DNA of 64,000 nucleotides, from assembly GCF_002119725.1 (NCBI RefSeq), contig NZ_CP021109.1, positions 1,116,001 through 1,180,000 on the forward strand, in the 5' to 3' direction. Position numbers and translations under genes: made by a program. Position 1 is the first letter of the stretch. The number at the start of each line of letters is the position of its first letter. A model generated the notes under the pieces. That model saw nothing but the letters and a program-made list of their open reading frames with translations. It was not told where the DNA came from and searched no databases. The stretch is from Bordetella genomosp. 9. Its GTDB lineage: Bacteria > Pseudomonadota > Gammaproteobacteria > Burkholderiales > Burkholderiaceae_B. Of this stretch, positions 41,009 through 50,322 are shown in pieces.

Positions 41009-41587
41009 ATGCGCATCCCGACGCTCGCGTTTGCCGTCGCCGCCACCATCATGACCGCCGCGGCAGCCGCCGAACCGGTGACCTATGAACTCGATCCCGA
41101 TCACACCTACCCGAGCTTCGAAACGGACCACTTTGCCGGCGCGTCGATCTGGCGCGGCAAGTTCAACAAAAGCCATGGCACCGTGGTGCTCGATTCCCAG
41201 GCGGGCACCGGCCGCGTCGACGTGACGGTGGACATGGCGTCGGTGAACACCGGCAACGCCAAGCTGGACGAAGAGCTGCGCACGGACAAATTCTTCGACG
41301 TGGCGCGCTATCCCACGGCGACATTCAAGTCGGACAGCGTGCAGTTCAAGGACGGCAAGCCCGTGGCGGTGCAAGGCACCTTTACGATGCATGGCGTTTC
41401 GCGCCCCTTGACGCTGACGCTGGTGTCTTTCAAGTGCTACCAGAATCCCATCATCAAGAAGGAAGTGTGCGGCACCGAAGCGACGGCCACTTTCGATCGC
41501 TCCGACTACGGGATTTCCTTCGCCAAGGACTACGGGTTCTTCATGAAGACGACCCTGCACATTCAGGCGGAAGGCGTCCGGCAATAA
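41009..41587 (+). CDS. YceI-family periplasmic protein
   Basis: The 192-residue secreted protein has a signal peptide (MRIPTLAFAVAATIMTAAAAA). The YceI lipocalin-like beta-barrel includes the family start YELDPDHTYPSFETDHFAG, DKFFDVARYPTATFKS and the late FDRSDYGISFAKDYG. Members bind polyisoprenoids in an internal cavity; the physiological role is unsettled. It is transcribed alone, divergent from the amino acid importer. Two cysteines in FKCYQNPIIKKEVCG could form a disulfide. Confidence 0.88.
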   Translation: MRIPTLAFAVAATIMTAAAAAEPVTYELDPDHTYPSFETDHFAGASIWRGKFNKSHGTVVLDSQAGTGRVDVTVDMASVNTGNAKLDEELRTDKFFDVARYPTATFKSDSVQFKDGKPVAVQGTFTMHGVSRPLTLTLVSFKCYQNPIIKKEVCGTEATATFDRSDYGISFAKDYGFFMKTTLHIQAEGVRQ

Positions 41588-41717
41588 CCGCCATTGCGGG
41601 CCGCGCCCTCGCGCCGACGGGCGGATGCGCAGTGCAATCCATCCGTACGGCAGCGGGGCGTCAGCACGCTGTCAGCCCCCATTTGGCCGGGGCGCGATCG
41701 TTATGGAATAATCTTTC

Positions 41718-41822
41718 GCGCCTCGGACACCGAGGCCAATCCAGCCGCCGTGTTTCCCATCAGCCTCCCGCGCCAGCCCGCTACGAACGAGCTCCATCGC
41801 CACGATGGAGCTTTTTGTTTTT
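41718..41822 (+). ncRNA. Candidate small RNA or attenuator leader upstream of MFS gene
   Basis: TTGGCC (41683-41688) and AATAAT (41707-41712) with 18-base spacing resemble a sigma70 promoter. About 6 bases later comes a perfect hairpin GCCTCGG-ACA-CCGAGGC, and the transcript would end at the strong terminator at 41790-41822. The result would be a self-contained RNA of about 105 nt, 50 bp before the MFS gene. No coding potential is evident. It could equally be an attenuating leader for the exporter. Confidence 0.3.
41790..41822 (+). terminator. Rho-independent terminator
   Basis: AGCTCCATCG (41790-41799) pairs perfectly with CGATGGAGCT (41803-41812) around a three-base loop, followed by TTTTGTTTTTT. 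It stands 200 bp after the yceI stop and 52 bp before the MFS start, so it ends a short intervening transcript or attenuates the exporter. Confidence 0.85.
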
Positions 41823-41874
41823 CCGCATGCGGCCCTTGCCGGCGAGGGCGCCTGTCCATGCATCCCTGCTTCCG

Positions 41875-43098
41875 ATGACACCCCGTTCGCGCATTTCCCC
41901 GCATTCCTTCGGATTCATCCTGTTCTGCGGCGCACTCGCCGCGCTGGCCTCGCTTTCCATCGACGTCGGCCTGCCGGCCTTCGGCGCGGTGGCGCGGGAC
42001 CTCGATACGGATCCGGCGCGGGTGGCGCTGAGCCTGAGCATCTTCTTCGTTGGCTTCGCCGCGGCGCCGCTGGTCTACGGGCCGCTTTCGGACAGACTGG
42101 GCCGGCGCCCGCTGCTGCTGTTCGGTTGCGCGCTGTACGTCCTGGGCGGCGCGGGCTGCACCGTGTCGGGATCGATTTCGACGTTCCTTGCGTGGAGGCT
42201 GGTGCAGGGCGCCGGCGCGGGCGCTGGAGCGGTGCTGTCCATGAGCCTGGTGCGCGATCACTTCGAAGGCGCCCGCGTCCGGCAACTGCTGTCCCATATC
42301 GCCATCATCCGCGTCATCGCGCCGATGGTGGCGCCGTCCGTGGGGGCCTTCCTGCTCGATATCGGCAACTGGCGCTGGATCTACGCGATGATGACCATCG
42401 CGGGCCTGGCGATCCTGGCGGTGGTCTGGCTGGGCCTGGAGGAGTCCGCGCCCGCGCGGCTTCATCCGCGCGCGCAGCGGCCGGCCGCCACCCCCACGGC
42501 CGGGGCCTACCTGATGCTGCTGCGCAAGCCGCGCAGCCTGGCCTATATGGCGATTTGCGCGCTGGGCTTCGGCAGCCACTTCGCCTACGTGACCGGATCT
42601 TCCCTGGTGCTGATGGAAACGCTGGGCGTTTCGCCGCAGGTCTTCGGGCTGCTGTTCGCGATGAGCGCCGCCGGTATCATGCTGGCCTCTTATCTGAGCG
42701 GCCGGCTGGCCGGCCTTGTCTCCGGCGACAGACTGATCCAGGTCGGTCTTTCCATCGCCCTGTGTTCCGCGCTGATCATGCTGGCGCTGACGCTGGCGCA
42801 CGCGATCAGGCCCTGGAACCTAGTGCCGTTCTTCATTCTGAACGCTTTCTGCTACGGACTGATCACGCCCAGCACGCAGCAGGGGGCGCTGCAGCCGCTC
42901 AAGGAAGTGGCGGGCGCGGCATCGGCCTTGATGAATGCGTTGATGATGGGAATGGGCGCCTTCGCCAGCGCCATGGTAAGCCGCTATTTCGGCGGCTTGG
43001 GCGCGTTGGCGGTGACGGGCAGCATGGCGGTGTTCTGCGCGTTGGCGCTCGCGGTCTGCCTGGCGCTGCGCCGCTGGGGACAGGCGGCGCCGCATTGA
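41875..43098 (+). CDS. MFS multidrug exporter, Bcr/CflA family
   Basis: The 407-residue, 12-helix major facilitator has the DHA1 motif A GPLSDRLGRRPLLLFG between helices 2 and 3 and the motif C-like GAGAGAGAVLSMSLVRDHF. The start SFGFILFCGALAALASLSIDVGLPAF matches Bcr/CflA drug:proton antiporters. I take ATG 41875. Longer in-frame starts would run through the terminator hairpin. Its ribosome site is weak. Substrates cannot be predicted. Confidence 0.87.
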   Translation: MTPRSRISPHSFGFILFCGALAALASLSIDVGLPAFGAVARDLDTDPARVALSLSIFFVGFAAAPLVYGPLSDRLGRRPLLLFGCALYVLGGAGCTVSGSISTFLAWRLVQGAGAGAGAVLSMSLVRDHFEGARVRQLLSHIAIIRVIAPMVAPSVGAFLLDIGNWRWIYAMMTIAGLAILAVVWLGLEESAPARLHPRAQRPAATPTAGAYLMLLRKPRSLAYMAICALGFGSHFAYVTGSSLVLMETLGVSPQVFGLLFAMSAAGIMLASYLSGRLAGLVSGDRLIQVGLSIALCSALIMLALTLAHAIRPWNLVPFFILNAFCYGLITPSTQQGALQPLKEVAGAASALMNALMMGMGAFASAMVSRYFGGLGALAVTGSMAVFCALALAVCLALRRWGQAAPH

Positions 43099-43137
43099 AA
43101 GCGGTGTGCCGCCCGGCCGGGCCGGGCGGCAGCGCCG

Positions 43138-44187
43138 TTACGGCGCGGGATTCGGATAGCGGGTGTGGATCGCTTCGATTCCCGCGAGCACGGCTTCGTC
43201 CAGCGTGACGCCGACGCTGTCGATGTTCTCCTTCAACTGCTCCAGCGTGGTCGCGCCAATCAGGTTGCTGGTCACGAAGGGCCGAGTATTGACCCAGGCC
43301 AGGGCCAGTTGCGTCGGAGTCAGGCCGTGGCGGCGCGCCAGCTCGACGTATTCCTGCGTGGCCGCCACCGACTGCGGGCTGCTGTAGCGCGTAAAGCGGT
43401 CGAACAGGGTCAAGCGTGCGCCCGCGGGCCGCGCGCCGTTCTCATACTTGCCGCTCAACATGCCCATGGCCAGCGGAGAATAGGCCAGCAGGCCCACGTT
43501 GTCGTGGTGACTGAACTCGGACAGCCCCTGCTCGTAAAGCCGGTTCAACAGGTTGTAAGGATTCTGGATGGACACGATGCGCGGCAGGCCGTCCAGTTCG
43601 GCATGCCGGAGAAAGCGTGCGACGCCCCAAGGCGTTTCGTTCGAGACGCCAATGTGGCGGACCTTGCCCTGGCGCACGAAATCCTGCAGCACGGACAGGG
43701 TTTCCTCGATGGGCACGGTGTAGTCGTCCTTCACCCAGGGGTACGCGCCGCGGCCGAACGTCATGGTGGTGCGGTCGGGCCAGTGCAGCTGGTACAGATC
43801 CAGATAATCCGTTTGCAGGCGCTTCAGGCTCTCGTCCAGCGCCTGGGTCAGGTTCTTGCGGTCGTGAAACGTCTTGCCGCCGCGGATATGTCCGGGCCGC
43901 TTGGGGTCACGCACGGGACCGGCGATCTTGCTCGCCAGCACGATGTCCTGGCGGCGCTTCGTTTTGGCGAGCCAGGTGCCGATGTACGTCTCGGTGCGTC
44001 CCTGGGTTTCCGCTTTCGGCGGCACCGGGTACATTTCGGCGGTGTCCACCAGATTGACACCATGGGCCAGCGCATAGTCCAGTTGCTGATGTGCGTCCGC
44101 TTCGGAATTCTGCTCGCCCCAGGTCATTGTGCCCAGGCCGATCAGGCTGACTTCGATGTCGGTATGGCCGAGTTTGCGATATTTCAA
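43138..44187 (-). CDS. Aldo/keto reductase, Tas-like
   Basis: The 349-residue NADP(H)-dependent aldo-keto reductase barrel contains the catalytic tetrad residues: Asp in NLVDTAEMYP with Tyr, Lys in LASKIAG and His in LYQLHWPDR. The family ending is NLIGATTLEQLKENIDSV. The start MKYRKLGHTDIEVSLIGLGTMTWGEQN and loop EMYPVPPKAETQGRTE are characteristic of E. coli Tas. Substrate unknown. Single gene, transcribed leftwards, ending 39 bp from the convergent MFS gene. Confidence 0.9.
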   Translation of the reverse strand: MKYRKLGHTDIEVSLIGLGTMTWGEQNSEADAHQQLDYALAHGVNLVDTAEMYPVPPKAETQGRTETYIGTWLAKTKRRQDIVLASKIAGPVRDPKRPGHIRGGKTFHDRKNLTQALDESLKRLQTDYLDLYQLHWPDRTTMTFGRGAYPWVKDDYTVPIEETLSVLQDFVRQGKVRHIGVSNETPWGVARFLRHAELDGLPRIVSIQNPYNLLNRLYEQGLSEFSHHDNVGLLAYSPLAMGMLSGKYENGARPAGARLTLFDRFTRYSSPQSVAATQEYVELARRHGLTPTQLALAWVNTRPFVTSNLIGATTLEQLKENIDSVGVTLDEAVLAGIEAIHTRYPNPAP

Positions 44188-44276
44188 GGCGTGGCTCCGA
44201 AAAAAAGGCGGGGCGAGCCCCGCGCTGCGGGGATGTTACACCCGCGCCCGTCATGGCGCCCGCCGGCGGCCGGGCG

Positions 44277-47030
44277 CTACTTGGCGGTTTTGCTGAAGTC
44301 GCCCGCCACCGCGGTACTGAAGTCTTCCGGCTTCAGGTATTTGCGCAGGACCGCGTTGACGTCCTCGGCGGTCAGCGCCGCGATCTTGCGGTCCATGTCG
44401 GCGGACCACGCGAAGGTGCGCCCCAGGCGGATGTAATCGACCCAGGCGCTGGCCAGCACGTCGTCCTGGGCACGCGCCAGGCGGCGGTAGTTGAGCAGGG
44501 CGGCGATGCCGTCGCGGATCTCGTCCTCGCTGAATCCATCCTTGCGCGCGCGCGCCAGCTCTTCGCGCATCGCCTGTTCCAGCCGCTGGCGATTCTCGGG
44601 GGCGTAGATCGCGTAAATGGTCCAGGCGCCGCGCGGTTCATAGGACGACGCGTTCAGACTGCTGCGGACGTTGTAGGACAGCCCGTCTTTTTCGCGGACC
44701 CGCTCCCACAGCCGCGAAGTTTCGGAGCTGCCCAGCAGGAAGTTCGCCATGTAGAGCGCGGGGAAATCCGCAGAGGTGTCCTGCATCGGCAAGGCCAGCC
44801 GGCTGGCATAGAAGGCGTTGGCCTTGTCCGGCGTGGCGATCTCCATGGTCTTGGCCGGCACGGCGTGGTACGGCTCGGGCACCCGGGTGTAGGGCTCGCC
44901 GCGCTTCCAGCCTGCAAGCCCCTTCTTCAAAGCGGCCTGCGTCGCGTCGGGATCGAAGTCGCCCACCGCCGAGAACGCGACGGTGCCGGCGCCGTAGAAG
45001 CGCGCGTGGAAGCGCGCCAGCACGTCATGCGACAGCGAACGTACGCTGGCGAGCGATTCCTCGAAGGTGGGCACGTAGCGGATGTCGTCCTTGGGCCACG
45101 GATTGTCCTGGCGGGCCAGGGCGCGCAGCGCCAGCGCAGACGGTTCGTTCATCGCGTTCTGGATGGCCGTGATGGCCTGGGCCTTGTATTCCTCTACCTG
45201 GGCCTGCGGGAAATTGGCATTGCGCACGACATCCAGCACGGTGGAGACGACTGCCGGCAGGTTCTCGCGGGTCGTGGAGATGGACACCGACAGATTGGTC
45301 CCCGAGCCGCTGAAATTGACGTCCGCCTTCAGCTGGTCGAAGCGGTCCTGAATGGCCTGGCGTGAAAGCTTCGATGTTCCGCGGTCCAGCATGTCGGCGA
45401 CGGCATCCGCGACGGCGCGCTGGCCGCGCAGGGTATCGACGTTGCCGAACTGGATCAGCAGCCGGGCGCGCACCCGGTGGCCGCGGGTCGGTTTGGGCAG
45501 CAGGGCAAGGTCCACCTTGCCATTGGGCAGCTTCAAAGTGGTGCGCTGCGTCTGCTTGTCGATGTTCGCGGGCGACGGGTCGAAAGCCGCCGCCTGCGCA
45601 TAGCCCGGGTCGCCCTTGTAGTCCTTGAGCACGTCGGTCACGTCCACCCGGGTGTTGGCGGGGGCGCGCACCGGCGTGGGCGTCGGAATATAGCGGCCGG
45701 CCGTGCGGTTGCTCGGGACGAGGTATGCGGCGGCGACGCGCTGCACGTCGGCCAGCTTGGCTTGCCGGACCCGGTCGCGCTGCAGGAAGAACAGGCGCCA
45801 GTCGCCGCTGGCGATGGCCTCGGACAGCGCGACGCCGATGCGCTGAGGATCGCTGTAGGTCTGTTCCCAGTCGCGCAGCCATTTGGCGCGGGCGCGGTCC
45901 AGTTCTTCCTGCGTGAAGGGGTGGCGCCCGATCGACTCCAACGTGGACGTCATGGCTTTCAGCGCGGCGGCCTGGTCCATGCCCGGTTCCAGCTGCGCGC
46001 CGAACATGACGATGCCCGGGTCGCGTTGCTCGATGGCGAAACCGAAAACTTCCGAGGCGAGCTTGCGCGGCACCATTTCGCGATACAGCCGGCCGGACGG
46101 CGTATCGGACAGCATGACCGTGGCCAGGTCCAGGGGCACGTAATCCGGGCTGCCGGCGGCGGGCGCGTGATACATCGCGGCCACCAGCGGCGCGCCACCG
46201 GTGCGCCGAAGCGTGACTTCGCGTTCGCCGTCCTGAACCGGTTCGACCGTGTATTCGCGGGGCAGCTCGCGCGCGGGGCGGGGCACCTTGCCCAGCGTGC
46301 GCCCGATTGCCTGCAAGGCCTGGTCCGGATCGAACTTGCCGGCCACGATCAGCACCGCGTTATCGGGCTGGTAATACTGATGGTAGAAAGACCGCAACTG
46401 CCCGATATCGACGTTCTCGACGTCCGAGCGCGCGCCGATGGTGTCCTTGCCGTAGTTGTGCCACTGGAATGCGGCCGCCTCCATCTTCTGCATGAGAATG
46501 CGGAAGGGGCTGTTTTCGCCGCTTTCCATCTCATTGCGCACGACAGTCATCTCGGAGTCCAGGTCTTCGCGCGCAATCAGTGAGTTGACCATGGCGTCCG
46601 CCTGCCATCCCAGGTACCAGTCCAGGGTCTCCGGGTTCGCGGCGAAGCTGGCGAAGTAATTCGTGCGGTCGCTGGACGTGGACCCGTTGGCGGCCAGGCC
46701 GCGGCGCGAGAATTCGCCCATCGCGTTGCGCGTGGTGGGCGTGCCCTTGAACAGCATGTGTTCAAGCAGGTGGGCCATGCCTGTCTGGCCGTAGTTCTCG
46801 TTGCGCGAGCCGACCAGGTAAGTCATGTTGACCGTGGTGGTCGGCTTGGAGTCGTCGGGCGCGAGCAGGACGCGCAGGCCGTTGCTCAGGCGGTATTCCG
46901 TGATGCCCTCGACCGACGCGACCTCCTTCGTGCCCTCCGGCAGGGTTGCGGCGCCGGCCTGGAAAGCGATGAACGATGACAGCAACAGCGTTTTCAGGTG
47001 GCGCGACAATGCTGGCGGATACATGGGCAT
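44277..47030 (-). CDS. M16-family zinc metallopeptidase, two-repeat pitrilysin type, secreted
   Basis: The 917-residue protein has two M16 repeats. The N-terminal repeat carries the inverted zinc motif HxxEH (His87-Leu-Leu-Glu90-His91) in TGMAHLLEHMLFKGT, with the downstream Glu expected in the NATTS-like RTNYFAS/EMTVVRNEME region. The C-terminal repeat (about 480-910) has lost the metal site, as usual. A signal peptide MPMYPPALSRHLKTLLLSSF...GAA indicates export to the periplasm. The ATG at 47030 is preceded by AGGGA at proper distance. Longer reading to 47165 would not be signal-like. It degrades peptides; no physiological substrate can be assigned. Confidence 0.88.
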   Translation of the reverse strand: MPMYPPALSRHLKTLLLSSFIAFQAGAATLPEGTKEVASVEGITEYRLSNGLRVLLAPDDSKPTTTVNMTYLVGSRNENYGQTGMAHLLEHMLFKGTPTTRNAMGEFSRRGLAANGSTSSDRTNYFASFAANPETLDWYLGWQADAMVNSLIAREDLDSEMTVVRNEMESGENSPFRILMQKMEAAAFQWHNYGKDTIGARSDVENVDIGQLRSFYHQYYQPDNAVLIVAGKFDPDQALQAIGRTLGKVPRPARELPREYTVEPVQDGEREVTLRRTGGAPLVAAMYHAPAAGSPDYVPLDLATVMLSDTPSGRLYREMVPRKLASEVFGFAIEQRDPGIVMFGAQLEPGMDQAAALKAMTSTLESIGRHPFTQEELDRARAKWLRDWEQTYSDPQRIGVALSEAIASGDWRLFFLQRDRVRQAKLADVQRVAAAYLVPSNRTAGRYIPTPTPVRAPANTRVDVTDVLKDYKGDPGYAQAAAFDPSPANIDKQTQRTTLKLPNGKVDLALLPKPTRGHRVRARLLIQFGNVDTLRGQRAVADAVADMLDRGTSKLSRQAIQDRFDQLKADVNFSGSGTNLSVSISTTRENLPAVVSTVLDVVRNANFPQAQVEEYKAQAITAIQNAMNEPSALALRALARQDNPWPKDDIRYVPTFEESLASVRSLSHDVLARFHARFYGAGTVAFSAVGDFDPDATQAALKKGLAGWKRGEPYTRVPEPYHAVPAKTMEIATPDKANAFYASRLALPMQDTSADFPALYMANFLLGSSETSRLWERVREKDGLSYNVRSSLNASSYEPRGAWTIYAIYAPENRQRLEQAMREELARARKDGFSEDEIRDGIAALLNYRRLARAQDDVLASAWVDYIRLGRTFAWSADMDRKIAALTAEDVNAVLRKYLKPEDFSTAVAGDFSKTAK

Positions 47031-47219
47031 GGACGAGATTCCCTGGTGGATGAGTTCAGTAATTGGAGTGTATACGGGGCGATAGGTTCCGGCCGTTGGC
47101 GCGTGGTTCCTGGATGCTGCGTGGCCGATCGGGCACGCCGCCTCGACGGCGCGCAGGGCGGGCAAGGTATATTTCCACCTCGCTTTTTATCGGCCCTGCA
47201 TTTCGAGGAATCATTCCCG

Positions 47220-47645
47220 ATGAATTTTTCGCGCAAGATCCTGTTTCTGTTGGCCGGCTGGAGCCTGTGCGCCGTCGCCGCGGCTCGCTCGCCGGTGATC
47301 GTGGATACCTATCCTCCCGCCAAGGGCGGGAAGGCGCCGCAGTACACCGTCGATGCGGAGACCCGGCGGCTGGACCGCAGGCAGCTCGGCATGGCCCTGG
47401 CCGCGGTCGGCAAGGACAAGAACCGCGGCGTCAACACGCCGGTGGCCGTGCTGATCGACCCTGCGCTCAGCCTGACCGACATCAACGCCGTCAGCCGCGT
47501 GGTGCGCCAATCTGGCATGAAGCATGTCCGCTATTTCGTTTACCAGGGCGACCGGTCCATGGTCTCGGAATTCGTCCCGAGCAACCCCGACAGCGCATTT
47601 CCGCGTTCGCGCCTGGAGTCGGAAATGATGGCGGCGCCCAAATAG
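47220..47645 (+). CDS. Small secreted protein of unknown function
   Basis: The 141-residue protein has a clear signal peptide (MNFSRKILFLLAGWSLCAVAAARS) and a mature part of about 118 residues with no cysteines. The mature region alternates DINAVSRVVRQSGMKHVRYFVYQGDRSMVSEFVP, suggesting a compact alpha/beta fold. I do not recognise the family. GAGGAATCATTCCCG precedes the ATG at 47220. It is divergent from the M16 protease across 190 bp and converges on the VWA gene. Confidence 0.7.
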   Translation: MNFSRKILFLLAGWSLCAVAAARSPVIVDTYPPAKGGKAPQYTVDAETRRLDRRQLGMALAAVGKDKNRGVNTPVAVLIDPALSLTDINAVSRVVRQSGMKHVRYFVYQGDRSMVSEFVPSNPDSAFPRSRLESEMMAAPK

Positions 47646-47689
47646 GCCGCGCCGGCTGGCGCGGCATCGCGGCGCGCCGCCGGAAAACG

Positions 47690-48862
47690 TCATTTGGATA
47701 GCATGTGCATGGCCTGTTCGAGTCCCGCGACGGTGACGGGATACATGCGGTCGTGCATGATCTCGCGAAGGATGGCGATGGACTGGCGGTAAGGCCAAGA
47801 GGCCGTGGGCTCCGGATTCAGCCAGGCGGCCTTGGGCCAGGCCTCCAGCAGCCGCTGCAGCCATACCGCGCCCGCTTCCTTGTTCATGTGCTCCACCGAG
47901 CCGCCCGGCTGCAGTATTTCATACGGGCTCATGGTGGCGTCGCCGACGATGATCAATCGCCAGTCGGCGTTGTACTTGCGCAGTATGTCCCAGGTATCGA
48001 AGCTGTCGCTCTGGCGCCGGCGGTTGCTTTGCCAAAGGCGTTCGTAGGGACAATTGTGGAAGTAGTAGACCTCCAGGTGGCGGAATTCGCTGCGTGCCGC
48101 GGAAAACAGTTCTTCGACGCGGGCGATGTGGTCGTCCATGCTGCCGCCCACGTCCAGCAGCATCAGAACCTTCACGGTGTTGCGCCGTTCCGGCACCATG
48201 CGCAGGTCCAGATGCCCGGCGTTGCGGGCAGTGCTGGCGATCGTGTCGTCCAGGTCCAGCTCCAACTCGGAGCCCTGGCGCGCGAAACGCCGCAAGCGGC
48301 GCAGCGCCACCTTGAAATTGCGCGTTCCGAGTTCCAGCGTGTCGTCGTAGTCGCGGAACTGGCGCATGTCCCAGACCTTCACGGCGCTGCGGTTGCCGGC
48401 CGATTCCCCGCCGACCCGTATCCCTTCGGGGTGGTAGCCGCCGTTGCCGAAGGGCGATGTGCCGCCCGTGCCGATCCACTTGCTGCCCCCGGCGTGGCGG
48501 CCGGTCTGCTCGTGCAGCCTTTCCTTGAACAGCTGCATCAGCTTATCCCAGCCGTGCGTCTCGATGGCTGCTTTCTCTTCCGGCGTGAGCGTGCGTTCGA
48601 ACGCCTTGATGAGCCAGTCCAGCGGGATTTCCTTGTCCGGCGGCAGCGCCGCAGCAATGCCGCGGTAGTAGGCGGCAAAAGCCTGGTCATAGCGGTCGAA
48701 CAGGGTCTCGTCCTTGACCAGCGCCATGCGCGCCAGGTGATAGAAGTCGTCCAGCGTGGGCGGCATCAGCGACGTTCGCAGCGATTCGAGCAGCGTCAGG
48801 TATTCCTGCACCGAAACGGGCAGCTTGTGCGCGCGCAGATGGTAGAAGAAGTCGATCAGCAT
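47690..48862 (-). CDS. VWA-domain protein, CoxE-like, partner of MoxR ATPase
   Basis: The 390-residue protein has a helical N-terminus and a von Willebrand A domain (about 230-385). The MIDAS-like DVGGSMDDH has Gly where the first Ser of DxSxS stands; other key segments are NTVKVLMLLDVG and IIVGDATMSPYE. A Gly-rich linker (GGTSPFGNGGYHPEGIRVGG) separates the two. Together with the MoxR AAA+ gene 47 bp upstream it forms the typical MoxR-VWA chaperone pair, thought to insert metals or activate partner proteins. I prefer ATG 48862 with GGAGG upstream over the longer start at 48898. Confidence 0.87.
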   Translation of the reverse strand: MLIDFFYHLRAHKLPVSVQEYLTLLESLRTSLMPPTLDDFYHLARMALVKDETLFDRYDQAFAAYYRGIAAALPPDKEIPLDWLIKAFERTLTPEEKAAIETHGWDKLMQLFKERLHEQTGRHAGGSKWIGTGGTSPFGNGGYHPEGIRVGGESAGNRSAVKVWDMRQFRDYDDTLELGTRNFKVALRRLRRFARQGSELELDLDDTIASTARNAGHLDLRMVPERRNTVKVLMLLDVGGSMDDHIARVEELFSAARSEFRHLEVYYFHNCPYERLWQSNRRRQSDSFDTWDILRKYNADWRLIIVGDATMSPYEILQPGGSVEHMNKEAGAVWLQRLLEAWPKAAWLNPEPTASWPYRQSIAILREIMHDRMYPVTVAGLEQAMHMLSK

Positions 48863-48909
48863 GGCGGCCTCCGTCGGCGCGGCCGGCGCATCGTTCAAGT
48901 CAACAGGCC

Positions 48910-49782
48910 CTAGCGCCGCTGGCCCGAGCGGGTCATGGCGGCCAGGCGCTCCAGCAAATGCATGTCCTGCTCGTTTTTCAAGAGCGCGCCCGCCATGAGC
49001 GGCACGGCGGTGGCCGCGTGCGCTTCGATCTGGCCCGCGGGAACGTTTTCGGCGAGCAGGAGCCTCAGCCAGTCCAGCAGCTCCGAGGTCGAAGGCTTCT
49101 TCTTGAGCCCGGGCGCTTCGCGCAGCGCGAAAAACGTGTCCAGCGCGGCCCGCAGCACGTCGGCGCGCAGCGTCGGGAAGTGAACGGCCACGATATCGCG
49201 CATGGTTTCGCGATCGGGAAAACGGATGTAGTGGAAAAAGCAGCGGCGCAGGAAGGCGTCCGGCAGGTCTTTTTCGTTGTTCGACGTGATGATGACAAGC
49301 GGGCGGTGCCTGGCCACGATGGTCTGCCGCGTTTCATACACATGGAACTCCATGCGGTCCAGCTCGCGCAGCAGATCGTTGGGGAACTCGATGTCCGCCT
49401 TGTCGATTTCGTCGATCAGGAGCACCACAGGCTCGGGCGCCTCGAAGGCCTGCCATAGCACGCCCTGGACGATGTAGTTGCGGATGTCGCGCACCTTCTC
49501 GTCGCCCAGCTGAGAATCGCGCAGGCGCGATACGGCATCGTATTCGTACAGGCCCTGGTGCGCCTTCGTCGTTGACTTGATATGCCATTGCAGCAGGGGC
49601 CGGCCGAGCGCCCGGGCGACTTCTTCGGCAAGCATGGTTTTGCCGGTGCCGGGTTCTCCCTTGATCAGGAGGGGGCGCTGCAGCGTCAGGGCGGCGTTGA
49701 CGGCCAGCTTGAGATCGTCGGTGGCAACGTAGCGATCCGTGCCTTCGAATCGGGGCTGGGCGGCAGGGGAAGCGTCGGGCAT
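48910..49782 (-). CDS. MoxR-family AAA+ ATPase
   Basis: The 290-residue AAA+ protein has Walker A KGEPGTGKTML, Walker B VVLLIDEIDKAD, sensor 1 VIITSNNEKDLPDAFLRRC with the arginine finger region, and a C-terminal helical lid. It is the usual partner of the VWA protein encoded just downstream on the same strand. The pair may mature a nearby metallo- or haem protein; two small cytochromes c are encoded divergently. ATG 49782 is chosen as the start of conserved sequence, and 49842 would add 20 residues. Confidence 0.9.
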   Translation of the reverse strand: MPDASPAAQPRFEGTDRYVATDDLKLAVNAALTLQRPLLIKGEPGTGKTMLAEEVARALGRPLLQWHIKSTTKAHQGLYEYDAVSRLRDSQLGDEKVRDIRNYIVQGVLWQAFEAPEPVVLLIDEIDKADIEFPNDLLRELDRMEFHVYETRQTIVARHRPLVIITSNNEKDLPDAFLRRCFFHYIRFPDRETMRDIVAVHFPTLRADVLRAALDTFFALREAPGLKKKPSTSELLDWLRLLLAENVPAGQIEAHAATAVPLMAGALLKNEQDMHLLERLAAMTRSGQRR

Positions 49783-49953
49783 GAGGAAGAGCCTCGCATG
49801 CGGCGGCCGCATGGGATACGGCCTTTCGTTGGCAATGGCCAATTATCGTACAATCAGTCGGTTTGCAGCCCGGAGGAGGCCGGTCCGCGAACCGTTCAGC
49901 AAAGCAGTTCCAGAAGTTCCAGCAACCAAAGCCGCCACATCAAGAGCCCATTC

Positions 49954-50307
49954 ATGAAGTTGCGAACCACTGTAATGCGTAAGACGTCGCTGCTCGCCAT
50001 CATGGTGTCCTGTGCCATCGTGGCGCCCGCGCATGCGGCCGACGGTGCCCAGGGCGGAAATGCCCAGGCCGGCAAGGGCAAAGTGTCCATGTGCATAGGC
50101 TGCCATGGCATTCCCGACTACAAGACCGCTTTCCCCGAGGTCTATCGCGTACCGATGATCGCCGGCCAGAACGCCAAATACATCGAGAACGCGCTTAACG
50201 CATACAAGAAGGGCGAGCGCAGCCATCCGAGTATGGACGCCATTGCGGGCAGCCTGTCCGATCAGGACATCGCCGACATCGCGGCGTATTACGCCAACCT
50301 CAAATAA
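49954..50307 (+). CDS. Small class I cytochrome c
   Basis: The 117-residue periplasmic monohaem cytochrome has a signal peptide ending APAHA and a haem site CIGCH (Cys-X2-Cys-His). A distal Met ligand is likely in HPSMDAIAGSLSDQDIADIAAYYANL. It resembles the single-domain c4/c5 group that shuttles electrons to terminal oxidases. It stands 15 bp before a second similar cytochrome gene; the two probably form one operon. The start is ATG 49954, with an alternative at 49975. Confidence 0.87.
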   Translation: MKLRTTVMRKTSLLAIMVSCAIVAPAHAADGAQGGNAQAGKGKVSMCIGCHGIPDYKTAFPEVYRVPMIAGQNAKYIENALNAYKKGERSHPSMDAIAGSLSDQDIADIAAYYANLK

Positions 50308-50322
50308 GCAACGGGGACATTC

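Noticed and set aside
41713..41812. Hairpin pair before the MFS gene considered as a guanidine-II (mini-ykkC) riboswitch
   Set aside because: The loops are ACA and CCA rather than the ACGR loops that class requires.
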